Shown here: piece by piece, positions 1 to 9,103 of the stretch | Numbering within the stretch: position 1 is the first letter of the stretch | How the letters are laid out: the number at the start of each line of letters is the position of its first letter | Source: Streptomyces durmitorensis | Lineage (GTDB): Bacteria > Actinomycetota > Actinomycetes > Streptomycetales > Streptomycetaceae | Direction of reading: 5' to 3' | DNA length: 64,000 nt | Assembly: GCF_023498005.1 (NCBI RefSeq) | Contig: NZ_CP097289.1 | Span: 4,030,001 to 4,094,000 of the forward strand | Position numbers and translations under genes: made by a program | The notes under the pieces: generated by a model | The model's input: the letters and a program-made list of their open reading frames with translations, nothing else | What the model was told of the DNA's origin: nothing | The model's database searches: none

Positions 1-1
1 G

Positions 2-616
2 ATGCTCTCGGAGCTGACCGCCGAGGAGAAGGCGCGGCTCGCGGCGATCGAGAAGAAGAAGGAAGAAGCGGCCAAGCGCAAGGCCGCCGAGCTGGCCCGC
101 AAGCAGGAGGCCGAGGCGGAGGCCAAGCGCAAGGCGGCGGAAGAGGCGGCGGCCAAGGAGCGCGAGCAGAACAAGGAGACCCCGGACTCCGGCTCCGGTT
201 CCGACACCGGCTCCGGATCCGGCACGGGTTCCGGCTCCGGCTCCGGCGACACGGACAGCGGTTACGCGACGAAGGCCGCGAAGGTCATCAACTTCGCGGA
301 GGCCCAGATCGGCAAGCCGTACGTGTGGGGCGCCACCGGCCCCGACTCCTACGACTGCTCCGGGCTCACCCAGGACGCGTGGAAGGCCGCGGGGATCTCC
401 CTGCCGCGTACGACGTGGGACCAGGTGAAGGTCGGCACGACCGTGAAGACCGCCGACGCCAAGCCGGGTGACCTGGTCTTCTTCTACGACGACATCAGCC
501 ACGTGGGCATCTACATCGGCGACGGCAAGATGATCCACGCCCCGAAGCCGGGCGCGAACGTCCGCGTCGAGTCGATCTACTACATGCCGATCCACAGCGT
601 GGTGCGGCCCGCGTAA
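2..616 (+). CDS. NlpC/P60 (C40) cell-wall endopeptidase, 5'-truncated by window edge
   Basis: This is the C-terminal part (about 204 residues visible) of a secreted peptidoglycan endopeptidase that cleaves within the stem peptide. The visible part opens with an alanine/lysine/glutamate-rich coiled coil. A Gly/Ser/Thr linker follows, then a complete NlpC/P60 domain. That domain carries the WGATGPD...DCSG motif (nucleophile Cys codon 356-358), the SHVG histidine and the MIHAP motif. The start and signal peptide lie upstream of base 1. The next gene at 1368 encodes a close relative on the same strand, so these are probably tandem paralogues. A strong hairpin follows the TAA stop. Confidence 0.93.
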   Translation: MLSELTAEEKARLAAIEKKKEEAAKRKAAELARKQEAEAEAKRKAAEEAAAKEREQNKETPDSGSGSDTGSGSGTGSGSGSGDTDSGYATKAAKVINFAEAQIGKPYVWGATGPDSYDCSGLTQDAWKAAGISLPRTTWDQVKVGTTVKTADAKPGDLVFFYDDISHVGIYIGDGKMIHAPKPGANVRVESIYYMPIHSVVRPA

Positions 617-645
617 CCGTCACACAAGACACCACACACAAGAAA

Positions 646-675
646 ACGGCCCTCCACGCGCGCGTGGAGGGCCGT
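646..675. terminator. Bidirectional terminator, 15-bp perfect stem
   Basis: A perfect 15+15 inverted repeat (ACGGCCCTCCACGCG and its complement, no spacer) is flanked by AAA on the left and TTT on the right. It lies 29 bases after the stop of the P60 gene and just before the stop of the convergent membrane-protein gene, so it can serve both. Confidence 0.85.
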
Positions 676-693
676 TTCTGTCTGCGGGGCGAC

Positions 694-1047
694 TCAGGTC
701 CACAGCACCGCGATGAAGATGTTCACGACGGTCAGCAGCCCGACGGCGCCGAACATCGCCTTGTCCACCTTCTCCTCGTCCCGTTTCACATAGACCAGCG
801 CGAGGATCACGATCAGCACGGCCATCTTGATGCCGATCTTGAGGTTGTTGACCGGGTTGTCGTCCGCCTGATTGAGACCCACCAGGATGACGCCCGTGAC
901 GAGCATCGTCAGCGCGCCGTGCAGCATCGCCGGGTTGAAGCGGGCCGTGCCCTGGCCCATCTGCTTCATCTGAGTCAGGAAGCCGCCCAGGAGGGAGGCG
1001 ATGCCGATGATGTGCAGGCCGACGAAGAGATGGGTGAGAACGTCCAT
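694..1047 (-). CDS. Small four-helix integral membrane protein, function unknown
   Basis: The product is a 117-residue protein, almost wholly hydrophobic, with predicted membrane helices near residues 5-24, 40-58, 70-88 and 98-116 and a short charged loop (KRDEEK) before the last. I start it at MDVLTHLF (1047) because the upstream in-frame extension is polar and not protein-like. I recognise no catalytic motif. It is convergent with the upstream P60 gene and divergent from the next one. Small proteins like this are common, conserved and uncharacterised in Streptomyces. Confidence 0.8.
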   Translation of the reverse strand: MDVLTHLFVGLHIIGIASLLGGFLTQMKQMGQGTARFNPAMLHGALTMLVTGVILVGLNQADDNPVNNLKIGIKMAVLIVILALVYVKRDEEKVDKAMFGAVGLLTVVNIFIAVLWT

Positions 1048-1367
1048 GGTTCCGGAGCCTAGCCGGGGCCTTATCACCACTCCGTAGCCAGGTGGGCCAC
1101 AAGCGCCGCATCGGTCACGCGCGCACGTGAAGGACGTGCGGCCTGGCGGATGACGCAGTCACATACGGTCACCTTCCAGAACACTTCCGTCAGTTGCGCA
1201 CATTCCGTCACCAACCCGTGACGGCCAGGTTTAGCGTCCTTCGTCAGGTGCCCGGCTCCCCACCGCCGCCCGGACCAGGGGCGGCAGTCGGACACCACCG
1301 CCGAGAATCCGGCGGCGGTCCGCTCCCCCTGTGCGGGCCGCCGCCGGAACCTTAAGGAGCCCCCTTC
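1048..1367. promoter_or_regulatory. 320-bp divergent intergenic region with two hairpins ahead of the P60 gene
   Basis: No gene is visible. Two inverted repeats stand out. CCGTCAC/GTGACGG (1205-1211/1218-1224) has a 6-base loop. A 15-bp stem at 1309-1323/1333-1347 has one G-U pair and a pyrimidine-rich loop, and it ends six bases before the Shine-Dalgarno AAGGAG (1354-1359) of the GTG start at 1368. Its position suggests control of translation or elongation of the hydrolase mRNA. I looked for the conserved ydaO/c-di-AMP riboswitch cores and did not find them. Confidence 0.45.
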
Positions 1368-2411
1368 GTGGCAGCGCACCGCAAGCCCAAACAGCGCTCG
1401 CTCAGTGGCCATACGGCCCGCACCGCCGCCACCATCGCCCTCGCCGGGGCCGCGACAGCCACCGCCTTCGACGGGACGGGACACGCCGACCCGCGGCTCA
1501 GCCCGGCCGAGGTGAAGTCCAAGGTCGACGCGCTCTACCGCGAGGCGGAGATCGCCACCGAGAAGTACAACGGCGCCAAGGAGAAGGCCCAGAACGCCGA
1601 GAAGTCACTGGGCGAGCTGCGCGACGAGGCGGCCCGCAAGACGGAGAAGCTCAACTCGGCGCGCGAGGGCCTCGGTTCGATCGCCGCCGCGCAGTACCGC
1701 AGCGGCGGCATCGACCCGGCCGTCCAGCTCGCGCTCTCCTCCGACCCCGACCAGTACCTCGAGCGCGCCGCGCTCGCCGACCGGGCGGACAGCCGCCAGG
1801 CCGCGGCCGTCACCGGCGTGCGCAAGCAGCTCCAGGAGATCGACCAGCTGCACACCGAGGCCGACGACACCCTCGCGCACCTCAAGTCCCGCCAGGCGGA
1901 GCTGAAGAAGCACAAGAAGACGGTCAACGGAAAGCTGGACACGGCCAAGCGGCTCCTGTCGCAGCTCACCGGCGACCAGCGCGCGGAGCTCTCGGGCGAG
2001 GACAGGGCGTCCCGTACGGCGGCCCGCGACGGCATCACGGGCGGTACGGCCAAGGCTCCCAACTCCCGCGCCTCAGCGGCCGTCTCGTACGCCCACAAGG
2101 CGCTCGGCAGCCCGTACGTATGGGGCGCCACCGGCCCCGACGCGTTCGACTGCTCCGGGCTCACCCAGGCCGCCTACCGGTCGGCGGGGGTCGACCTGCC
2201 GCGCACGACGTACGCGCAGATCGCCGCGGGCGAGCGGATCCCGCGCTCCCAACTCCAGCCCGGCGACCTGGTCTTCTTCTATCAGGGCATCAGCCATGTC
2301 GGCCTCTACGTGGGCAACGGCCAGATGATCCACGCCCCGAACCCGAGCGCTCCGGTGCGCCTCGCGCCGATCAGCCAAATGCCCTTCGCGGGGGCGACGC
2401 GGGTGGCGTGA
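1368..2411 (+). CDS. Secreted NlpC/P60 family peptidoglycan endopeptidase
   Basis: The product is a 347-residue exported cell-wall hydrolase. A basic, hydrophobic signal region (about residues 8-37) is followed by a long coiled coil (about 45-195) of the kind that gates such enzymes. The C40 domain follows (about 230-345), with Cys262 in DCSG, His310 in SHVG and His322 in IHAP. The GTG start is set by AAGGAG seven bases upstream. It probably cleaves D-Glu-mDAP-type stem peptides in the wall, by analogy with RipA and CwlO families. It is a paralogue of the truncated gene at the window start (near-identical WGATGPD and DLVFFY segments). Confidence 0.93.
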   Translation: MAAHRKPKQRSLSGHTARTAATIALAGAATATAFDGTGHADPRLSPAEVKSKVDALYREAEIATEKYNGAKEKAQNAEKSLGELRDEAARKTEKLNSAREGLGSIAAAQYRSGGIDPAVQLALSSDPDQYLERAALADRADSRQAAAVTGVRKQLQEIDQLHTEADDTLAHLKSRQAELKKHKKTVNGKLDTAKRLLSQLTGDQRAELSGEDRASRTAARDGITGGTAKAPNSRASAAVSYAHKALGSPYVWGATGPDAFDCSGLTQAAYRSAGVDLPRTTYAQIAAGERIPRSQLQPGDLVFFYQGISHVGLYVGNGQMIHAPNPSAPVRLAPISQMPFAGATRVA

Positions 2412-2501
2412 GACGTCCTGCGGGTGCGATGAAGGGCTCGCAGGGGGCGGCGGGGAAGGGGGTTGAGGAGCCGCTCGACCCCCGCAGGTACTGTCAGGGG
2501 C

Positions 2502-3152
2502 ATGCCCCGCCGTACGCTGCCGCCGCCCCCGCCACCTGCCTATCTGCGCACCTGGCCGGACCGGAACGCGCTCCTGCACGACCGCGGCATGGCGCTCGAT
2601 GAACTGCGCAGGCGGAGCCTGGGCCTGCACCGGATCCTGTTGCTCTGGCTGTTCGGGCTCGGCTGCGTCATCGGCTGGGCGCTCCTGACGGTGCCGCTGG
2701 AGATGATCGAGGACCACGATGTGATGGCCGTCGTCATGGTCCCGCTCTGCGCGATCCTGGGCCTGGGAGCCATCGCCCCCTGCGTCTACGGAGTCGTCGC
2801 CGGCATCCGCAACGACCGCAAGGCCCGCGAACTCACCGACAGCTGGCTGGCGCTCGACAGCCACCCGGCGTCGGACTCCGCCCTCCGCTCCCCCGGCCTC
2901 AGCCTCTGCTGGCTCCTCTCGTCCCTCCTCGTGTGCGCCCTCGGCCTGTGGGCGTCCTTCGCGTCCGCCGCCTACGCCGAACCGGGACGGGACTCGTACA
3001 GCGACGTCGTGCTCGGCATGGGCACGGGCCTCATCCTGTGGCTGACGGGCCTGATCGGCATCACCAAGGCGGTGGGCCACTACCGCTGGGCAATACGGAA
3101 GTTGGGCCCCGCCACACGGGCCACCCCGGCGGCGAACAGCGCGCACCGCTGA
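2502..3152 (+). CDS. Integral membrane protein, function unknown
   Basis: The product is a 216-residue protein beginning MPRRTLPPPPPP. A proline tract near the N terminus precedes a basic segment, then four membrane helices near residues 44-65, 73-97, 132-152 and 170-190. The C terminus is basic. The first ATG after the preceding gene that gives a compact membrane protein is at 2502; its Shine-Dalgarno is weak. I find no known domain. It follows the P60 gene by 90 bases on the same strand and may be co-transcribed with it. Confidence 0.7.
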   Translation: MPRRTLPPPPPPAYLRTWPDRNALLHDRGMALDELRRRSLGLHRILLLWLFGLGCVIGWALLTVPLEMIEDHDVMAVVMVPLCAILGLGAIAPCVYGVVAGIRNDRKARELTDSWLALDSHPASDSALRSPGLSLCWLLSSLLVCALGLWASFASAAYAEPGRDSYSDVVLGMGTGLILWLTGLIGITKAVGHYRWAIRKLGPATRATPAANSAHR

Positions 3153-3209
3153 GCCAGGGCCGGACCACCGGACCACCGGCGCACTACCTAGCCGGGACCG
3201 GCCCGACCG

Positions 3210-4037
3210 TCAGACCAGTCGGCGCGCCGTCGCCCACCGCGTCAGCTCGTGCCGGTTGGACAGCTGGAGCTTCCTCAGCACCGCCGACACATGCGACTCG
3301 ACCGTCTTCACGGAGATGAAGAGCTGCTTGGCGATCTCCTTGTACGCATACCCCCGAGCGATGAGCCGCAGCACCTCCCGCTCGCGCTGCGTGAGGCGGT
3401 CCAGGTCCTCGTCCACCGGGGGCGCGTCGGTCGACGCGAAGGCGTCGAGGACGAACCCGGCGAGGCGGGGCGAGAAGACCGCGTCGCCGTCCTGCACGCG
3501 GAAGATGGAGTCGACCAGGTCGGTACCGGTGATGGTCTTGGTGACATAGCCGCGGGCACCGCCACGGATGACGCCGATGACGTCCTCGGCGGCGTCCGAT
3601 ACGGACAGTGCGAGGAACCGCACGGGGCGCTCGGCATCGGACATCAACGGCGCGCAGCGGCGCAGCACTTCGACCCCGCCGCCGCCCGGAAGGTGCACGT
3701 CGAGGAGCACGACCTCGGGGCGCGTCGTCGTGATGACCGTGACCGCCTGGTCGACGTCCGCGGCCTCGCCGACTACCTCGACACCGGTGATCGCGGTCCT
3801 GCCGATCTCCGCCTGGACGCCCGTGCGGAACATCCGGTGGTCGTCGACGAGGACGACGCGCGCACGGCGGCTCTCCTGGTCGCCGCCGACGGCAGCACCG
3901 GCTGAATCGGCCGCGTCGGCGGGCTGAGCCGGTTCGGCCGCCCCGGCCGTGGCCGCCGTGTTCGGTTCGGCCGCGGACGGCTCGGCCGCACCCTCTGATC
4001 CGCCCCTGGGCCCCACGGCCTCACTCGCGTCGCTCAT
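3210..4037 (-). CDS. LuxR/NarL-family response regulator
   Basis: The product is 275 residues. After a 55-residue Ala/Glu/Pro-rich extension comes a receiver domain (about 60-185) with phosphoacceptor Asp113 in LLDVHLPG. A C-terminal LuxR-type helix-turn-helix (last 60 residues, LTQREREVL...KTVESH) binds DNA. Its ATG overlaps the stop of the upstream kinase gene by four bases (ATGA), so the two are translationally coupled and form a two-component pair. The long N-terminal extension is unusual, since most members begin directly with the receiver domain. Confidence 0.93.
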   Translation of the reverse strand: MSDASEAVGPRGGSEGAAEPSAAEPNTAATAGAAEPAQPADAADSAGAAVGGDQESRRARVVLVDDHRMFRTGVQAEIGRTAITGVEVVGEAADVDQAVTVITTTRPEVVLLDVHLPGGGGVEVLRRCAPLMSDAERPVRFLALSVSDAAEDVIGVIRGGARGYVTKTITGTDLVDSIFRVQDGDAVFSPRLAGFVLDAFASTDAPPVDEDLDRLTQREREVLRLIARGYAYKEIAKQLFISVKTVESHVSAVLRKLQLSNRHELTRWATARRLV

Positions 4038-5338
4038 GTCGTCGCCGTCCTCTCCATCTCCAGCTCGACTTCCGTGCCGCCCCCCGGCACCGCGCGCAGC
4101 CGCGCCGTGCCGCCGTTGCGCTGCATACGGCCGATGATCGATTCTCGTACGCCCATGCGGTCGTCCGGCACGGAATCCAGATCGAAGCCGGGGCCACGGT
4201 CGCGGACGGACACGAACACCGTCTCCCCCTCGACTTCGGCGAAGACCTGCACCGCACCGCCATCGCCACCGTACTTGGCGGCGTTCACCATTGCTTCCCG
4301 CGCGGCCTGCATCTGCGCGGTCAGCCGGTCGTCGAGCGGGCAGTCGCCGACGACGACGACCTCGATGGGCACTCCGTGCTTGTCCTCCACCTCCGCGGCA
4401 TTGCGCCGGACCGCTTCGGCGAGGGTGTCGGGCTCGTCCGCCTCGTCCTTGCCCGTGCCCTCCGGTTTGTAGAGCCATTGACGCAGGTCCCGCTCCTGGG
4501 CGCGGGCCAGGCGGCGCACCTCTGAGGCGTTCTCGGCGTTGCGCTGGATCAGGGTCAGGGTGTGCAGGACCGAGTCGTGCACATGAGCGGCGACCTCCGC
4601 CCGCTCCTGTGCACGGATCCGCATCAGCCGCTCCTCGGAGAGGTCCTGCATCATGCGCACGAGATAGGGGCCGGCGAGCAGCGCGACGCCCACGAGGACG
4701 GCGAGCGCGGCCTGTAGCACGGAGCTGAGGTGCGAGGTGGAGCCCTGCAGCACGACGATGCCGCTGACACCGGCGCCGACGAGCAGCACTCCGGCCCCCG
4801 CACGGGCGATGGTCAGGGTGCGCCTGCGGCGGCCGACGGCCATCCAGCGGGCCCGGCGGGCGTTGTCGGCCTGCCGCCAGACGAGCGCGACACCGGCGGC
4901 GACGAGCAGCGTCGGGAACAGATAGGCCTTGGTCGAGCTGCCCAGATCCACATTGCCGACGAAGACCATGGCGACGACGACCATCGCGAGCAGCGCGACG
5001 AGCTGGCCCTTGTCCGGCTTGCGGGCCACGAGTCTGCGGCGTCCGTCGGGCGCCGTCTCGGTGGTCACGGCCGAGGGCGGCCGCTGGGCGTCGACCCCGC
5101 CGACGCCCAGCGGCACGAAGAACCAGAACGCCGCGTACAGCAGCGCACCCATCCCGTCCGCCATGGACAGGCCGACGAAGATCAGCCGCACCCAGACGAC
5201 GGGCAGACCGAGATGACCGGCGAGGCCGCGCGCGACCCCGCCGAGCCAACGGCCGTCACCGCTGCGATAGAGCTTTCGCAGCGGCCGCTCGTCTTCGATG
5301 GATACTGCTGCGGCTTCCGGCATGCCTCCGATATTCAC
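4034..5338 (-). CDS. PspC-domain sensor histidine kinase (HisKA_3 type)
   Basis: The product is about 434 residues. An N-terminal PspC domain (about residues 18-80) is followed by several membrane helices (to about 225), a HisKA_3 dimerisation segment with phosphoacceptor His254 in AHVHDSVLHT, and a C-terminal HATPase domain with DRGPGFD. It should phosphorylate the response regulator immediately downstream (4-bp overlap). The PspC module, and the divergent PspC protein at 5507, suggest envelope-stress sensing. The start is uncertain: ATG 5338 is used, but ATG 5323 is also possible, and a GGAGG lies only one base before it. Confidence 0.9.
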   Translation of the reverse strand: MNIGGMPEAAAVSIEDERPLRKLYRSGDGRWLGGVARGLAGHLGLPVVWVRLIFVGLSMADGMGALLYAAFWFFVPLGVGGVDAQRPPSAVTTETAPDGRRRLVARKPDKGQLVALLAMVVVAMVFVGNVDLGSSTKAYLFPTLLVAAGVALVWRQADNARRARWMAVGRRRRTLTIARAGAGVLLVGAGVSGIVVLQGSTSHLSSVLQAALAVLVGVALLAGPYLVRMMQDLSEERLMRIRAQERAEVAAHVHDSVLHTLTLIQRNAENASEVRRLARAQERDLRQWLYKPEGTGKDEADEPDTLAEAVRRNAAEVEDKHGVPIEVVVVGDCPLDDRLTAQMQAAREAMVNAAKYGGDGGAVQVFAEVEGETVFVSVRDRGPGFDLDSVPDDRMGVRESIIGRMQRNGGTARLRAVPGGGTEVELEMERTATT

Positions 5339-5506
5339 ACGCGTACGCGGGCGGGGGCATCAGGGTCGACCCCCGAGACGTCCCTGATCTCCGCCCCGGA
5401 CACAGGGGTGCGGAGGCCGGGGCAGGGACGTGTCAGGGGCGATCTCAGGGTTCGGCCAGGGTTGTCCCGACTGCCGCGGTGGCCTCCGGCCCGTCACCAT
5501 GGACAC

Positions 5507-6847
5507 ATGACAGACGAGCAGCCCGCCGGGACGGGCCCGCAGGCCGCGCCGCGCGATCCTCTCACCGCCACGGCGCAGGAACCGGGCGGGCCGATGGACG
5601 TGCGGGCCTTCCGCCGCGACCGCCGGCACAAGAAGCTGGGCGGCGTGTGCGCGGGTCTCGGTCAGCACTGCGACATGGATCCGGTGATCTTCCGGATCGG
5701 GCTCGCGCTCCTCTCCGTCACGAGCGGGCTCGGCCTTGTCTTTTACGGCTTCGCGTGGCTGTTCGTCCCCTCCGAGGACGAGGAGGAGAACGAGGCGCGC
5801 AGGCTCCTCTCCGGCCGTGTGGACGGCCAGGCCCTGACGGCCGTGCTCTTCGCGCTCGTCGGCTGCGGCGTCTTCCTCTCCTTGCTGAACAACGGCGGGG
5901 CGCTCACCTTCGCGGCCGTCCTCGCCCTGCTCCTCGCGGGCGCGGGGTACTGGTCGCAGCAGCGCGGCACGACCGACCCCGATCCGGTGGCGGCCCAGGC
6001 CGTGGCGGACGCCCCGCCCGAGGCGAAGGCACCGCCGGTGGCCGGTGCGCCTTCGTGGTGGCGGGACCCGATCGTCAAGGACGGCACGCACGACGGGATC
6101 TCGGGCTATTTCTGGGGGCCCGAGGGGGTGGCCGTCCAGTATCAGCCCGACCCACCGCACGGGCGGATACGGCAGCAGCGGGAGCCCGCGGTGGCCCCCC
6201 GGCCCAAGCAGCGCGGCCCGCGCTGGATCGGCGGCTCCGTCTTTCTGGGAGCGCTGCTCGCGGGCGGTCTGGGCACCGGCCTCACGTGGGAGGAGCAGCC
6301 GCTCGGCACCAGCCTGCAGACCGGCCTCGCCCTCGCGCTCGCCGTGTTCGGCATCGGCATCGCTCTCAGCGCCTTCCTGGGACGCACCGGCGTGGGCTCG
6401 ATCGTGCTCGCGGTGATCACGGCCGGGCTGCTCGCGGGCGCGGCCGCACTGCCCAAGGACATCAGCACCACCTGGGCGGAGACGGAGTGGAAACCGACCG
6501 CGGCGGAACAGGTCGAGCCTCGGTATGAACTGGGGACGGGCCTCGGCACGCTCGACCTGACCCGGGCCGGTCCCGGCAAGGGCGAGACGCTGAGCACTGG
6601 CGCCGAGGTGGGGGCAGGCCAGGTGAAGGTGATCGTGCCGAAGGACAGCACGGTGAAGCTGGACGTGGAAGTGGGCATCGGCGACATCCAGTTGCCGGAG
6701 GACCGCAAGGGCGACGTGGACATCGCTCCGGGCAAGGAGAAGACGGTGACGCTGAACCCGCCCGCGGGAAGCAAGGACGGCGGCACGCTCGAGCTGCACG
6801 TCGAAGTGGGCATCGGACAGGTGGAGGTGACCCGTGCTACGTCATGA
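5507..6847 (+). CDS. PspC-domain multi-spanning membrane protein with LiaF-like C-terminal domain
   Basis: The product is a 446-residue protein. A PspC domain (about residues 30-95, RRHKKLGGVCAGLGQHC) contains the first membrane segment. Further helices follow between about 105 and 315. The C-terminal 110 residues form a repetitive beta-rich domain with VEVGIGDIQLP and VEVGIGQVEV, resembling the C-terminal domain of LiaF-type cell-wall stress proteins. It is transcribed divergently from the PspC kinase gene with 168 bases between them, so it is likely a partner or target of that two-component system. Its stop overlaps the next gene. Confidence 0.85.
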   Translation: MTDEQPAGTGPQAAPRDPLTATAQEPGGPMDVRAFRRDRRHKKLGGVCAGLGQHCDMDPVIFRIGLALLSVTSGLGLVFYGFAWLFVPSEDEEENEARRLLSGRVDGQALTAVLFALVGCGVFLSLLNNGGALTFAAVLALLLAGAGYWSQQRGTTDPDPVAAQAVADAPPEAKAPPVAGAPSWWRDPIVKDGTHDGISGYFWGPEGVAVQYQPDPPHGRIRQQREPAVAPRPKQRGPRWIGGSVFLGALLAGGLGTGLTWEEQPLGTSLQTGLALALAVFGIGIALSAFLGRTGVGSIVLAVITAGLLAGAAALPKDISTTWAETEWKPTAAEQVEPRYELGTGLGTLDLTRAGPGKGETLSTGAEVGAGQVKVIVPKDSTVKLDVEVGIGDIQLPEDRKGDVDIAPGKEKTVTLNPPAGSKDGGTLELHVEVGIGQVEVTRATS

Positions 6848-7133
6848 GTTCCATCCCGGCAAGCTGGTCCTCGGCCTGTTCCTGCTGATGGCGGCCATCG
6901 CCTACGCGGGTGACGCGGGCGGCATCTGGGACACACCGTGGTTCGTGGTGTTCCCGCTCCTGCTGGCGGGTCTGCTGCTCGGCGGCGCGGCGGCAGCCGT
7001 GTCCTACGGGATACGCGGCCGGCCCAGGGCCCGCACCGCGGACCGCACCGCGAACCGGACGGCGGAGAGCACGACGGACAGCACGGCGGACCGAATAGCC
7101 GACCGCCCGGTCGACGACTCCCGGGACGCCTAG
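6834..7133 (+). CDS. Small membrane protein coupled to the PspC gene
   Basis: The product is a 99-residue protein with two hydrophobic helices (about residues 10-28 and 36-58). Its C-terminal tail is a simple Arg/Thr/Asp-rich repeat (DRTANRTAESTTDST...). The GTG start lies 14 bases inside the preceding PspC gene, which implies translational coupling and a shared role at the membrane. No recognised domain. Confidence 0.75.
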   Translation: MLRHEFHPGKLVLGLFLLMAAIAYAGDAGGIWDTPWFVVFPLLLAGLLLGGAAAAVSYGIRGRPRARTADRTANRTAESTTDSTADRIADRPVDDSRDA

Positions 7134-7180
7134 CCGCCCCAGCCCGACCCGACCCAGCCCTGCCCGGCCTGGCCCGCGGC

Positions 7181-7705
7181 TCAGCCGAGCCCCGACCCGT
7201 ACTTGCGTCGGGCCGCGAGCATCGCGTCCAGCGAGAAGATGGACGCGCCCGCGAGGATCAGCGGGAGCCAGGCCATCAGGTAGGCCAGGTCGTTGCCGTA
7301 GTAGTAGGGCTCGGTGGACCAGCTCACGGTCAGCCAGAGGCTGAGCGAGATCAGCGCACCGCCGAGCGCGGCGATCCGGGCGAAGAGGCCGACGAGGGTG
7401 CCGATGCCGACGGCCAGTTCACCGAGGGCGATGGCATAGCCGAAGCCGACCGGGCTCTTGAGGGAGAGGTCGACGAGGGCCGGGATGGCGGAGATGTCGC
7501 GGACGCCTTCCATCATCTCGCCGATGGACCCGGCGCCACTGGCCGACATGAAGGCGCTGTCGGTGAGCTTGTCCAGGCCCGCGTAGATGAAGGTGACCCC
7601 GAGGAAGACGCGGAGCGGGAGCAGGGCGTATCGGGAAGCGCTCTCCCGCCAGCCGCTGCTTCTGACGTAGCTGGTGTGGCTGTCGGTACGCATGCCGTGA
7701 GCCAT
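7181..7705 (-). CDS. DoxX-family membrane protein
   Basis: The product is a 174-residue, four-helix membrane protein with the DoxX signature near the N terminus (PLRVFLGVTFIYAGLDKLTD) and the loop GFGYAIALGELAVGIG. DoxX proteins are small quinone-associated or redox-related membrane proteins; the exact role of this one cannot be read from sequence. It is convergent with the PspC operon. Confidence 0.88.
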   Translation of the reverse strand: MAHGMRTDSHTSYVRSSGWRESASRYALLPLRVFLGVTFIYAGLDKLTDSAFMSASGAGSIGEMMEGVRDISAIPALVDLSLKSPVGFGYAIALGELAVGIGTLVGLFARIAALGGALISLSLWLTVSWSTEPYYYGNDLAYLMAWLPLILAGASIFSLDAMLAARRKYGSGLG

Positions 7706-7837
7706 CGCTCTCGCCGCCTCTCCCGTTGACCCGCTTCGCCCATGGACCCGTCATCTGACGATACGTACGAACAGGGGGGCCTGCTCAGTGGCTTGCATCG
7801 AATTCGCGAGGACCGGCCCGGCGCGGAGCCGGGGTGC

Positions 7838-9103
7838 TCAGTCCGTGACGTCGATCGTGCAGCGGTTCGTCTCGACGCCCGCGGCCGTGATCACCTGGAC
7901 GTCGACCCGCCCCGGCTCCACGTCCACCGGGACGGGGACGGTCAGGGCCGCGTCGGTCGGGTTGGTGAAACCGCCCGGCACGGGGACGAGCGGCACATGG
8001 ACGTGCACGGTTCCGATGCGAACGACCATACGGGCGAGGCGATCGGCGGTCTGCGCGCCCGGGGGCACGAATCCGGCGCCGCGGATCTCGATGTCGTCGC
8101 CCGTGCGGATGGGGGCGTCGAGATCGCCCGCCTCGCGGGCGCGCACCACGGAGAGGATCACGGGCCGGCCGCCCTCGGCGTACTTGCCGGCGAGGTACGT
8201 CGCCGCCGACACCAGGACGAGGAGGGCGAGCCCCCACGGCAGGTCGGGCAGCTGCTCGGGACGGCGCGCGAGGCGTACGGCGGCGAAGATCATGGCGACG
8301 GCGCTGACCAGGATGTACTGCGCGTCCGCGAAGCTGCCGCGGCCCGCGTCGTCGGTGAGCAGGTCGGCGGCCCGGGGGCGGTCGGCGGGCACCTTCTGCA
8401 GCCGCTGGCCAAGGACGCGCAGACCCACCACGCGGCGTACGAGCACGGCGACCCCGCAGACCACGGCGAGCACGGTCACGGCGCCCGCGGCGCGGGCGAG
8501 GTCGAGCCCGGCGATCAGCTCGTCCCGTTCGCGGTGCCCGGACGCCCCGGCGAGCTCGCCCACCAGGACGAGCACGGCGAAGACGACGAGCAGGACCCAA
8601 CACGCGGCCACCGAGCGGGAGGTGGAGAGGCGGTTGTCCTCGCCGATCAACGGAGCGAGGATCCCGCCGCGCGCCCGGTGCACATATCCGGCACCGGTCA
8701 GCAGGCCGCCGACCACCACGGCCGCGAGCACTCCGGCGGTGCGGGCGAGGGTCCACCCGGTGCCGATCGCGGTGAGCGCCTGGACCAGGAGCAGGACGCC
8801 CACGGCCACCCAGACGACAGCGGCGGTGCGCCGCCACTGCAGGCCGAGCCAGGCCTGGCCATCGGCCCGGCCACGTTCGGCGACGTCGCGTGCGGACTGG
8901 GTCAGCTCGTCCGACACCCACTGCCGGGAAGCGCCCGCCGAGTGGGCGACCGCCGGGGGCAGCCCATGGCCCACCGCCAGCTCGTCGCGCTTGGCGAGGA
9001 ATGCGGCCACGGCACGCCGATGCCCCTCGCGCGCACCGTGCGGGCAGTCGCCGCATGTGCAGCCGCCCCCGTGTGCGCCCTGCCGCGCCTCCTGCACCGC
9101 CAC
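7838..9103 (-). CDS. Polytopic membrane protein with N-terminal Cys cluster and IPT/TIG-like C-terminal domain
   Basis: The product is 421 residues. The N terminus carries a compact cysteine group (Cys15, Cys17, Cys20 followed by His22), which could bind metal. About eight hydrophobic helices follow. The last roughly 110 residues are soluble and beta-rich (GDDIEIRGAGFVPPGA ... GRVDVQVITAAGV), resembling an IPT/TIG immunoglobulin-like fold. I do not recognise a family or function. It stands alone between a DoxX gene and an aldolase gene, with about 150 bases of non-coding sequence on each side. Confidence 0.75.
   Translation of the reverse strand: MAVQEARQGAHGGGCTCGDCPHGAREGHRRAVAAFLAKRDELAVGHGLPPAVAHSAGASRQWVSDELTQSARDVAERGRADGQAWLGLQWRRTAAVVWVAVGVLLLVQALTAIGTGWTLARTAGVLAAVVVGGLLTGAGYVHRARGGILAPLIGEDNRLSTSRSVAACWVLLVVFAVLVLVGELAGASGHRERDELIAGLDLARAAGAVTVLAVVCGVAVLVRRVVGLRVLGQRLQKVPADRPRAADLLTDDAGRGSFADAQYILVSAVAMIFAAVRLARRPEQLPDLPWGLALLVLVSAATYLAGKYAEGGRPVILSVVRAREAGDLDAPIRTGDDIEIRGAGFVPPGAQTADRLARMVVRIGTVHVHVPLVPVPGGFTNPTDAALTVPVPVDVEPGRVDVQVITAAGVETNRCTIDVTD

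Noticed and set aside
1100..1367. c-di-AMP (ydaO) riboswitch upstream of the P60 gene
   Set aside because: Expected from family context, but the conserved GGGGUGAAUC and CCGUCAGCUAACC-type cores are not found.
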